DNA of 5,972 nucleotides from an uncultured bacterium (GCA_937928235.1 CALEZE010000123.1:1-5972), one strand, 5' to 3'. Numbered from the stretch's first letter, positions 1 through 5,830 are shown. Translations and numbers: made by a program. The notes: a model not told the origin generated them from the sequence alone.

Positions 1-41
1 CGAGCATCTCCCCCAATAACTTATCCACTAGACGCAAAAAG

Positions 42-49
42 AAAGAGGA
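42..49 (+). promoter_or_regulatory. Ribosome-binding site of the PspA-like gene
   Basis: AAAGAGGA is a good purine-rich Shine-Dalgarno match. It ends nine bases before the ATG at 59 and supports that start. No convincing promoter is visible in the 40 bases before it, so the promoter may lie outside the window. Confidence 0.6.
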
Positions 50-58
50 ATACAGAAA

Positions 59-811
59 ATGACACCTATTGACTTAATTGGATGGCTGCTGGTAGCAGGC
101 CTAGTCGTATTCGGTCTGGCGATGATTCTCAGCAAACCTTTCAGGGATGCTATGATCCGTCGCTTTCAAGGCGAAGCGGCTTCAGCGGCTCAGAGGATAA
201 GTGAGCCCATGGCTAACATGGACCTCGCCATTGCCCAGACTCGCGAGGCCAAGAGCAAAGTATCTTCTGCTTATGCGACTGTTGTCGGCAAGATCTCCAC
301 TCTGGAGAAAAAACGGACCGAGGCGGTTGCGAAGCGGAAGAGCTGGGACGAGGCGGCTCAACGCTACGCCAAGGCCGGCGACGAAGATCGTGTTCGCCAA
401 TGTCTTGAGCGCATGAACCGCTTCGATGAGCAGATCAACGAGCTTGACGGCAACATCGACAATCTGCGTCCCCTGGCCACATCGCTTGAAGCCAAGCGTG
501 GCGAGCTGGATAGCAAGATTGAAGAGTATGAGTCTCGGAAGTCGAGACTTCTGGCTCGTGCAGAAACCGCAGAAGCCATGATCTCCGTCAAGAAAACCAT
601 GACCGACACTGGTGGATCTACTGCTGGCTTGTTCGAGGAGGCCGAACGCATGGTTCAAGGCGTAGAAGAACAAGTTGAAGGTTTGCAGGCCCTTATCGAT
701 CTGGATCAGGCGGAGGCCAATCAAGAGGAAGAACTCCTCTCCGTCCTGAGCGACACCGACCAAGACGATCAGGTGCGCCAATACATGAAGCGCGCCAGCG
801 CCAACAACTAA
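59..811 (+). CDS. PspA/IM30-like protein with N-terminal membrane anchor
   Basis: The product is 250 residues. Residues about 5-25 form a hydrophobic segment (LIGWLLVAGLVVFGLAMILS) followed by a basic stretch (residues 26-36), which suggests one membrane helix with the rest in the cytoplasm. Residues about 55-180 are a long charged heptad-like coiled coil. The W-x(5)-Y-x(2)-A-G-x-E-D-x-x-R pattern (residues 96-111) and the spacing after it match the PspA/IM30 (Vipp1) family, which is related to ESCRT-III and helps keep the cell membrane intact under envelope stress. Canonical PspA has an amphipathic first helix and no true transmembrane segment, so this is an anchored variant. Residues 183-190 (GGSTAG) form a short flexible break before an acidic C-terminal helix. 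The ATG at 59 has a good ribosome-binding site. The gene is GC-richer than secA downstream. Family membership is fairly secure. The stress role is inferred from the family. No PspF or PspBC partners are visible here. Confidence 0.75.
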   Translation: MTPIDLIGWLLVAGLVVFGLAMILSKPFRDAMIRRFQGEAASAAQRISEPMANMDLAIAQTREAKSKVSSAYATVVGKISTLEKKRTEAVAKRKSWDEAAQRYAKAGDEDRVRQCLERMNRFDEQINELDGNIDNLRPLATSLEAKRGELDSKIEEYESRKSRLLARAETAEAMISVKKTMTDTGGSTAGLFEEAERMVQGVEEQVEGLQALIDLDQAEANQEEELLSVLSDTDQDDQVRQYMKRASANN

Positions 812-819
812 ATATCAAT

Positions 820-907
820 TGTCAATTAACAACTGACACGCATTACCTGCGTTAACAGGTAACCTAATCGAGACGACCTCTCGATAAATCAATGCAGACG
901 CATTGAT
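820..907 (+). repeat. Array of four consecutive small stem-loops
   Basis: Directly after the first stop codon come four inverted repeats without overlap. They are TGTCA/TGACA (820-824/834-838), TTACCTG/CAGGTAA (843-849/856-862), ATCGAGA/TCTCGAT (867-873/879-885) and ATCAATGC/GCATTGAT (888-895/900-907). The stems are 5, 7, 7 and 8 bp with loops of 9, 6, 5 and 4 bases. The sequences differ, so these are not copies of one repeat. The word GATAAA recurs at 883, 905 and 919, the first two overlapping the 3' arms of the third and fourth stems. The array would form the 3' untranslated region of the PspA-like mRNA. It may protect or process that end, or belong to a small RNA ending at the T-tract at 1012-1019. 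The inverted repeats are seen directly; the function is unknown. Confidence 0.55.
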
Positions 908-1019
908 AAAGGCACTTGGATAAACGCCAGGTTGTGAATGTACAGGAGTAGTTATCGCATAGCGCGATTATCTAAACTACCCCCGTATGTTCCAACCTGG
1001 TACCAAGTGCCTTTTTTTT
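908..1019 (+). terminator. Very long nested hairpin with T8 tract
   Basis: The outer arms AAAGGCACTTGG (908-919) and CCAAGTGCCTTT (1003-1014) pair over 12 bp. Next inside are CCAGGTTG/CAACCTGG (927-934/993-1000, 8 bp). Then 936-953 pairs imperfectly with 975-992, with two A-C mismatches and two G-T wobbles. The tip is ATCGC/GCGAT (954-958/964-968). The 3' arm runs into eight T's (1012-1019), so it can work as an intrinsic terminator for transcription from the left. It is far longer than a usual terminator, about 105 bases. It lies between the PspA-like gene and secA, so the two are probably separate transcription units. A structured RNA or a small mobile element with 12-bp terminal inverted repeats are alternatives. 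Confidence 0.7.
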
Positions 1020-1030
1020 GGCTATTTTCT

Positions 1031-1039
1031 TGCTAAAAT
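1031..1039 (+). promoter_or_regulatory. Extended -10 promoter of secA
   Basis: TGCTAAAAT is an extended -10 element (TG-n-TAAAAT). Transcription from it would begin about 1045-1048, at or next to the secA ATG at 1048, giving a leaderless or nearly leaderless mRNA. The expected -35 position falls in the T-tract of the preceding terminator and shows no TTGACA-like sequence, as an extended -10 allows. There is no Shine-Dalgarno sequence in front of the ATG, which agrees with this reading. Confidence 0.5.
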
Positions 1040-1047
1040 GGATACCG

Positions 1048-3786
1048 ATGTTAAAAGGACTCGTTTCTAGGTTTCTTGACATTAACCAAAGAGAAATTGA
1101 CAGGCTTCAGAAGATAGTCGAAAAAGTTCTTTCCTTTGAAAGTGATGCCAAGAAACTAAAAAAGGCGGATTTCGCCAAAAAGACCAAAGAGTTTAAAGAA
1201 AGACTGGGGAAGGGTGAAACCCTGGAAGATATTTTGCCGGAGGCCTACGCAGTTGCCAGGGAAGCTTCATGGCGGGCAATCGGCCTAAAACACTACGAAG
1301 TGCAGCTTTTGGCTGCAATTGCGCTTTTTGAAGGCAAGGTTGTTGAACAAAAAACTGGTGAAGGAAAAACCTTGTCCGCGGTGCCCGCACTTTATTTAAG
1401 AGCTTTGGCCGAAAAAGGTGTGCATTTGGTGACGGTTAACGATTATCTGGCAAGAAGGGACTCTGGTTGGAATGCACCTATATTTGAACTACTTGGTTTA
1501 ACAACCGGTGTCATTGTTCAGGAGCAGAAGTCTTTTGTTTATGACCCCGAATATGAAGATAAAAGTCATGGGGACGAAAGACTAGCTCACTTAAAACCTG
1601 CGGAGAGAAAAGAAGCCTATGCTGCAGATGTTACATACGGAACAAATAACGAATTTGGTTTTGATTATTTGCGCGACAACATGGTGCAGTCCTTGGACGC
1701 CATGGTACAAAGAGGTCATTACTTCTCAATTATTGATGAGGTGCACTCTGTCCTTATAGACGAAGCAAGAACGCCGCTTATTATTTCTGCTCCCGACACG
1801 GAACCCACGGACAAATATTTCCGGTTTGCTGAGATTGTAGGGAAACTTAATTCAGATACAGATTTTACTATCGACGAGAAAGCAAAAAGTGCTTCTCTCA
1901 CAGAACATGGAATTGCCAGAGTCGAAAAAATCTTGGGGGTGGACAACTTGTATGAGAAAGATTTTGATACCGTTCACCATGTAGAAAATGCACTTCGTGC
2001 AAAAACCCTCTATCTAAAAGATCGCGATTATGTTGTGAAGGATGGCGCGGTAACTATTGTTGATGAATTTACAGGAAGACTCATGGTGGGAAGGCGCTGG
2101 AGCGATGGGCTTCATCAGGCGGTTGAGGCCAAAGAGGGGGTCAAAATTCAGCAGGAAAGTAAAACCCTCGCAACCATTTCTTTCCAGAACTATTTCAGGA
2201 TGTATGACCATCTTTCCGGTATGACAGGGACTGCGGCAACCGAAGCCGAAGAATTCAAAAAAATCTATGACATGGATGTTGTTGTTGTCCCGACACACAA
2301 ACCAAATGCCAGGAAAGATCACGGAGATGTAATTTATAAAACGCTTCGGGCTAAATACGGAGCAATTGTTTCTGAGATAGAAGATAAACACAAAAAGGGC
2401 CAGCCCGTCTTGGTTGGTACCACTTCAATTGATAAAAACGAAATAGTAAGCAATTACTTAAAACGCAAGAAGATTCCCCACAATGTTCTTAATGCAAAAA
2501 ACCACGAAAAAGAGGCAAATGTTATTGCAGAAGCAGGCAAACCCGGTGCAGTAACTGTTGCCACAAACATGGCAGGGCGAGGAGTCGATGTCGTTCTTGG
2601 GGGTACTCCTCCAGACATGCCCCCGGGGATGGATAGGGAGAAGCACGAAAAGACCACAGCTTACAAAAAATGGCAAGAAGCGCACCAGAAAGTGATAGAC
2701 GCCGGAGGACTTCATGTTATTGGCACGGAGCGCCACGAAAGCCGCCGAATAGATAATCAGCTTAGGGGGCGTTCGGGTAGACAGGGGGACCCAGGGTCGT
2801 CTAGATTTTATCTTTCTTTGGAAGATGACTTAATGAGGATATTTGGTGGTGAGCAGATTGGCTCGCTTATGGACCGCCTTAATCTTCCCGAAGATCAGCC
2901 CATTGAAAATCCTCTTATAAGCCGCGCGATTGAGCAGGCTCAGGTAAAGGTGGAGGGTTTCAATTTCGATATGAGGAAGAATTTGGTTGAGTACGACGAT
3001 GTTGCCAACCAACAAAGAGAAATTGTTTACAAATTAAGACGAAGAGTTTTGGAATCCGACAATTTACAAGAAGAGGTTTTGGAAAAACTCGAACACCAAG
3101 TGGACCATTCAACTCTTTTGGCAACAGATGTTGAAACAAGCAAACTCGATTCAGAAAAACTTCTAGTGAGCACTTTGGAAGTTGTGCCACTAGACGAGAA
3201 ATCCAAAGACAAACTAAAAACAGAGATTGAAAAAACAAAGGGTACTGAAGAGGCAAGTTCTTTGGTTAAAAAAGTGATCCGCGATGTTCACGCTGCTCGG
3301 GAAAAACAAGTTGGAGAAAAAGTGATGCGACAAATTGAAAAGTTTGCGTACCTTGGCTCCATTGATAGGCAATGGATTGATCACATTGACCACATTGACG
3401 GTTTACGAGAAGGTGTGCGTTTGCGCGGGTATGCGCAAAGGGACCCCTTGGTGGAATTTAAAAATGAGGCATATGATTTATTTGAAGGGTTATTGGGAAG
3501 GATTGACTCAGAATTAGGTAGGAGACTTTTCAGGGTTGGAGTTGCAAGACAACAATCGGAAATCCCACTTGATCAAGCAAGGACTAATGTAGACAAGACG
3601 GATGCAATGGGTCTTGCCCAGAAGAGTGCTGATGAAACCGCAGTCGCAGGGCAACCAGCGGCGGGGGTGCACAAACATACCCACGAAGAGGTTGAGAGAA
3701 AAGGGGAAAAGATTGGCCGTAACGACCCGTGTTGGTGTGGAAGTGGAAAAAAGTGGAAAAAGTGTCACTATCCACAAGAAGGCTAG
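1048..3786 (+). CDS. secA: Preprotein translocase subunit SecA
   Basis: SecA is the cytoplasmic ATPase that pushes unfolded preproteins through the SecYEG channel. From the ATG at 1048 the product is 912 residues, within the usual range. The order of motifs is complete: HYEVQ (82-86), Walker A GEGKT (104-108), the hallmark AAD-TYGTNNEFGFDYLRDN block (about 192-211), Walker B region IIDEVHS (228-234), GMTGTA (391-396), NMAGRG-D (507-514) and the helicase motif VI region with RGRSGRQGDPG (573-583). A conserved NPLISRAIEQAQ wing/scaffold stretch and the DRQW-DHIDHIDGLR two-helix-finger region follow. The C-terminal SEC-C zinc motif C-x-C-x8-C-H has C895, C897, C906 and H907. Walker B reads DEVH where most SecA proteins have DEVD. 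The ATG at 1048 is preferred over an in-frame TTG at 1018 because MLKGLVSRF matches the family N-terminus and an extended -10 lies just before it. The Nudix gene follows after three bases. Confidence 0.97.
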   Translation: MLKGLVSRFLDINQREIDRLQKIVEKVLSFESDAKKLKKADFAKKTKEFKERLGKGETLEDILPEAYAVAREASWRAIGLKHYEVQLLAAIALFEGKVVEQKTGEGKTLSAVPALYLRALAEKGVHLVTVNDYLARRDSGWNAPIFELLGLTTGVIVQEQKSFVYDPEYEDKSHGDERLAHLKPAERKEAYAADVTYGTNNEFGFDYLRDNMVQSLDAMVQRGHYFSIIDEVHSVLIDEARTPLIISAPDTEPTDKYFRFAEIVGKLNSDTDFTIDEKAKSASLTEHGIARVEKILGVDNLYEKDFDTVHHVENALRAKTLYLKDRDYVVKDGAVTIVDEFTGRLMVGRRWSDGLHQAVEAKEGVKIQQESKTLATISFQNYFRMYDHLSGMTGTAATEAEEFKKIYDMDVVVVPTHKPNARKDHGDVIYKTLRAKYGAIVSEIEDKHKKGQPVLVGTTSIDKNEIVSNYLKRKKIPHNVLNAKNHEKEANVIAEAGKPGAVTVATNMAGRGVDVVLGGTPPDMPPGMDREKHEKTTAYKKWQEAHQKVIDAGGLHVIGTERHESRRIDNQLRGRSGRQGDPGSSRFYLSLEDDLMRIFGGEQIGSLMDRLNLPEDQPIENPLISRAIEQAQVKVEGFNFDMRKNLVEYDDVANQQREIVYKLRRRVLESDNLQEEVLEKLEHQVDHSTLLATDVETSKLDSEKLLVSTLEVVPLDEKSKDKLKTEIEKTKGTEEASSLVKKVIRDVHAAREKQVGEKVMRQIEKFAYLGSIDRQWIDHIDHIDGLREGVRLRGYAQRDPLVEFKNEAYDLFEGLLGRIDSELGRRLFRVGVARQQSEIPLDQARTNVDKTDAMGLAQKSADETAVAGQPAAGVHKHTHEEVERKGEKIGRNDPCWCGSGKKWKKCHYPQEG
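3776..3782 (+). promoter_or_regulatory. Ribosome-binding site of the Nudix gene, inside secA
   Basis: AAGAAGG lies in the last codons of secA, seven bases before the ATG at 3790. It supports that start and translation from a shared secA-Nudix mRNA. Confidence 0.6.
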
Positions 3787-3789
3787 CCA

Positions 3790-4320
3790 ATGACCTGGAA
3801 AAAGATATCTTCAAAGACTGTCTTCAAGAGCAAGTGGATGACTGTTACGGATGACAAAGTTGAAACAGAGACAGGCCACACAATCGATTCATACGGTGTG
3901 GTCCACAAAAAACCTTTTTCAATAGCCATCCCTTGGGACGGGAAAGAAACAGTTTTGGTGGGTCAGTACCGGTATACCGTTGACAAATTTTCCTGGGAGT
4001 TTCCCATGGGCCATTTTGAAGGAGATAGCGTGGAAGATACAGCGATAATTGAACTGGAAGAAGAAACAGGACTAAAGGCTGAAAAGATGGAAAAAATTGG
4101 TTCATTTTACCCAGCGAACGGGTTTTTAAACCAAGAGGCCTTTGTTTTCGTTGCGACAGGACTTACAGAAACGAAGCCAAATAGAGAAGGGGGAGAAGAA
4201 GGTATGGTCGAGAAAAAGGTTACCCCCAAGGAATTAAATGAAATGATAGTAAAAGGCGAAATTAAAGATGGACCAACAATAGTGGCTTTCAAAATGTTTG
4301 AGGAGTATCTAGACAAATAA
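3790..4320 (+). CDS. Nudix hydrolase, ADP-ribose pyrophosphatase-like
   Basis: The product is 176 residues, typical for the ADP-ribose pyrophosphatase group, which splits nucleoside diphosphates linked to another moiety using divalent metal. An N-terminal beta-rich part (about 1-60) is followed by the strand SWEFPMG and the Nudix box at residues 74-95, ending E-L-E-E-E-T-G-L. The metal-binding glutamates (E88, E91, E92) are present. The box is atypical: it is one residue shorter than G-x5-E-x7-R-E-x2-E-E-x-G-x, aspartate replaces the first glutamate, and isoleucine (I87) replaces the usual arginine. The stretch after the box (FYPANGFLNQEAFVFVATGL, 106-125) resembles the region following the box in ADP-ribose hydrolases. 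Start and operon: the ATG is three bases after the secA stop, so it is almost certainly co-transcribed. The exact substrate cannot be read from the sequence. The link to secretion is probably positional only. Confidence 0.88.
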   Translation: MTWKKISSKTVFKSKWMTVTDDKVETETGHTIDSYGVVHKKPFSIAIPWDGKETVLVGQYRYTVDKFSWEFPMGHFEGDSVEDTAIIELEEETGLKAEKMEKIGSFYPANGFLNQEAFVFVATGLTETKPNREGGEEGMVEKKVTPKELNEMIVKGEIKDGPTIVAFKMFEEYLDK

Positions 4321-4325
4321 AAAAC

Positions 4326-4538
4326 CTAAACAAGCAAGTAAACCCCGAGTACCGCGAGGGCTCCGGCGACAAGTTTCTTTACCACCTGGCTTCTTTCTCT
4401 GAGAAACACAATCCCAGCAGCAACACTTAATACAGAAACTCCTTGATAAATGGCCGTGGTAGCACTCGCAGTGCCGCCTTGGGCAAGTGCTGTTGCGAAG
4501 AAAAACGGCGTGAGAATTGCAAAGAAGGTTATGACGAT
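4326..4538 (-). pseudogene. Out-of-frame C-terminal part of the EamA/DMT transporter
   Basis: This segment encodes 69 further residues (VITFFAILTP... ...VLGVYLLV, TAG stop at 4326-4328) in the frame next to that of the upstream 197-residue ORF. It contains hydrophobic helices and a second copy of the EamA end pattern: FLRERSQVVKKLVAGALAVLG here, compared with LIGERLVFTEYLGIFITFLA in the first half. Adding one A to the A5 run (T5 at 4538-4542 on the plus strand) restores a continuous 265-residue protein reading ...KEKIVITFF. It is therefore the tail of the same gene. Either the gene is broken by a one-base deletion, the ribosome or polymerase slips at the A-run, or the base is a sequencing error. 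There is no start codon or ribosome-binding site for independent translation. The stop lies five bases from the convergent Nudix stop, and no terminator is visible between them. Confidence 0.8.
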
Positions 4539-5122
4539 TTTTCCTTGTCTTTAGCGAACAAGGGCAACACAACCGCAGAAGGAAGAGTCATCGCAAGTAC
4601 AATCAAGTTTGGTGAAAAAATTTCGGACGCCGCCTTCATAGCAACCCCCAAAATACTTCCCGTTATAGAAAACAAAAGTGCTACAGACATGGCCTTATCT
4701 TTAACTATTCTTCTGGGCGAAGAGATAACCGCGACTGCTAAAAATGTTATAAAAATCCCCAGATATTCTGTGAAGACTAGCCGCTCACCTATAAGAACCA
4801 GTGCTACCAAAGGTACCCAAACTGTTCTGAGGCGTACGATTATAGCTGAAATCGATAGTTCGTTAAGGGAGTGCATCTTCATAAAAATAAGGATGTTTAT
4901 AACAGTAATAGCGCCAAGGCCGAACAGTAGAACGAAATGTCTAAAAGACAAACTGCTGTTCGTCAATTCAAAAATGGCAGGGAGGAAGATGGCGCTACGA
5001 AGAGTAGTCATTGCCCAAGAAAATTCCAGACTTTTAGAGCTGTTTTTTAACGAGTTTCTTGTTGCAAAGTTATAAAGAATATCGCTTGCTCCGGATAAAA
5101 ATGCAAAGACAAACCAAGACAT
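4529..5122 (-). CDS. EamA/DMT-superfamily transporter, frameshifted before its end
   Basis: The uninterrupted frame gives 197 residues, mostly hydrophobic helices (about 2-20, 38-52, 62-82, 88-110, 117-135, 146-165, 172-190). The first half ends with the family pattern LIGERLVFTEYLGIFITFLAVAVIS (about 110-134, cited in part: G-E-R and G at 122), typical of one EamA repeat. These proteins normally have two such repeats, about ten helices and 260-300 residues, and export or import small metabolites. Here translation stops at TAA (4529-4531) in the middle of the second repeat. The missing part follows in another frame (4326-4538). The truncated product alone is unlikely to be active. The ATG at 5122 is the family-like start, with a -10 box seven bases upstream and no Shine-Dalgarno. 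The substrate is unknown. It is convergent with the secA-Nudix unit. Confidence 0.82.
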   Translation of the reverse strand: MSWFVFAFLSGASDILYNFATRNSLKNSSKSLEFSWAMTTLRSAIFLPAIFELTNSSLSFRHFVLLFGLGAITVINILIFMKMHSLNELSISAIIVRLRTVWVPLVALVLIGERLVFTEYLGIFITFLAVAVISSPRRIVKDKAMSVALLFSITGSILGVAMKAASEIFSPNLIVLAMTLPSAVVLPLFAKDKEKSS

Positions 5123-5129
5123 AAGAGTA

Positions 5130-5135
5130 ATTCTA
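5130..5135 (-). promoter_or_regulatory. -10 box of the transporter gene
   Basis: On the minus strand TAGAAT ends seven bases before the ATG at 5122, so transcription would begin about at the start codon. This would again give a leaderless mRNA, as proposed for secA. No good -35 element is seen; its place is taken by the terminator hairpin. No Shine-Dalgarno sequence precedes the ATG. Confidence 0.4.
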
Positions 5136-5139
5136 CAAT

Positions 5140-5180
5140 AAAAAACCCGCTTTTTGGCTGCTATTGCCTCAAGCGGGTTT
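5140..5180 (-). terminator. Intrinsic terminator for minus-strand transcripts
   Basis: The arms AAACCCGCTT (5143-5152) and AAGCGGGTTT (5171-5180) form a perfect 10-bp stem. A GGC/GCC (5156-5158/5166-5168) extension lies in the loop. Read on the minus strand the stem is followed by TTTTTTATTG (six T's, 5145-5140), a standard terminator. On the plus strand it is followed only by TTTACTTC. It therefore implies a minus-strand transcript arriving from the right, from the structured non-coding region, and it insulates the transporter promoter. Confidence 0.75.
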
Positions 5181-5189
5181 ACTTCACAT

Positions 5190-5830
5190 TAAACAGTTAA
5201 CACGAAGCAAACCTTCTGCCGGCGAGATTCACCAGCACAAGATTGTGCTTCGTGTTGCAAGAGCTCTCGGATGAGAAATGAGAGGAAGCACAAAACTGAC
5301 TAGATCTTCGGAGGATTCGAAAATTTATTAGTCCGGGAGACAGAGAGGAGCTTTCCAGTGGCGTAAATCCGGTTGCCAGATACTGGCGCTTTCCTCTCTG
5401 CTCCAGTTTGGATGGATAACCCACTGCCTGTGGCTGTGTCAGGAGCGGGCAAATCCTAAGGTCAGGATAAGTCCTGGAGACCCTTCGGTGTTGAATGGCA
5501 TTTCAATTTTATCTAGCCAAACTGTGCCGTCCAGACAGTTGGCCTTCGCCAGCTACTGTGCTGTGGGTCTCACTGGGGGCGGGAGGAAAACAGATAATTG
5601 CTGAAGAAGCGGACGAATCCGCTCCTTCATGAAACATGCGCGTTGCCGACGCTACCACTTATTTCAAATATTTAAGCGTAGGCGTTGGTCGCAGCCAGCC
5701 CTCATTCCTGGTTTCTCGGGGGATTTGGGTGCAAACCAACCCTCGAACTAACAGGCTATTCAAAAAGGTAACCATTGAGGCTCCCTTCTTCGAAATCTTG
5801 GTCTTTTGCGTTTACCTACCTGATTCCGCC
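5190..5830 (-). ncRNA. Candidate large structured RNA (novel, strand uncertain)
   Basis: About 640 bases with no convincing gene hold a dense series of inverted repeats. These are: 5199-5209/5246-5256 (11 bp); 5298-5302/5329-5333 enclosing 5304-5310/5318-5324; 5341-5349/5392-5400 (9 bp) enclosing 5355-5359/5382-5386; 5463-5467/5472-5476; 5477-5483/5565-5571 (7 bp) closing a domain with hairpins at 5491-5506, 5516-5543 and 5550-5563; 5602-5606/5625-5629 with 5608-5613/5618-5623; and 5716-5728/5736-5746 (11 bp with a two-base bulge). The minus strand is chosen because the terminator at 5140-5180 faces that way. Wobble pairs are split: the stems at 5304-5324 and 5602-5629 pair better on minus, those at 5716-5746 and 5199-5256 slightly better on plus. 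I found no signature of RNase P RNA, tmRNA, SRP RNA or group I or II introns. No promoter is convincing. Stems are seen directly; that it is an RNA gene is inference. Confidence 0.4.
5659..5775 (-). CDS. Possible small ORF of 38 residues
   Basis: An ATG at 5775 preceded five bases upstream by a strong Shine-Dalgarno-like AAGGGAG opens a frame of 38 residues (MVTFLNSLLVRG...LKYLK, TAA at 5659-5661). It begins with a short hydrophobic stretch, contains one cysteine and is basic at the end. I recognise no family. It overlaps strong inverted repeats of the structured region (5716-5746), which argues for RNA rather than protein constraint, so it may be chance or a leader peptide. Its only support is the ribosome-binding site. 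Confidence 0.2.
   Translation of the reverse strand: MVTFLNSLLVRGLVCTQIPRETRNEGWLRPTPTLKYLK

Noticed and set aside
182..781. A 199-residue open frame on the minus strand
   Set aside because: It is antisense to the PspA-like gene, which has a ribosome-binding site, a membrane helix and a family-like coiled coil. The antisense frame shows no domain.
1018..1047. In-frame TTG start giving ten extra SecA residues
   Set aside because: The TTG sits on the T-tract of the terminator and upstream of the best -10 box, has no ribosome-binding site, and the extra residues do not match the usual SecA N-terminus, whereas MLKGLVSRF from 1048 does.
4321..4400. Possible terminator between the convergent Nudix and transporter genes
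   Set aside because: The stops are only five bases apart and no stem followed by a T-tract is visible on either strand there.
4443..5075. A 210-residue open frame on the plus strand
   Set aside because: It lies opposite the transporter gene, whose hydrophobic helices and repeated EamA pattern make the minus strand the coding one. The plus-strand frame has no recognisable domain.
5197..5424. A 75-residue minus-strand frame inside the structured region
   Set aside because: It is serine-rich, has no ribosome-binding site or family pattern, and lies across strong RNA-type stems; it is most likely a chance frame.
5506..5511. TAAAAT on the minus strand as a promoter for the structured RNA
   Set aside because: It matches the secA -10 box but has only a poor -35 match and lies inside the three-hairpin domain, so it would cut the domain apart.
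5700..5760. tRNA-like T-arm (GTTCGAGGG on the minus strand)
   Set aside because: The flanking bases do not form a five-pair T-stem and no acceptor, D or anticodon arm can be placed.
5190..5830. RNase P RNA, tmRNA, SRP RNA, or a group I or II intron
   Set aside because: I looked for the conserved RNase P GAGGAAAGTCC box, the tmRNA ends, the SRP GGAAGGAAGCAGCC loop, group I P7 and group II domain V. There are only partial resemblances (for example GAGGAAAGCGCC on the minus strand near 5390, and a GACTA/TAGTC pair at 5298-5333 lacking the joining segment needed for P7).
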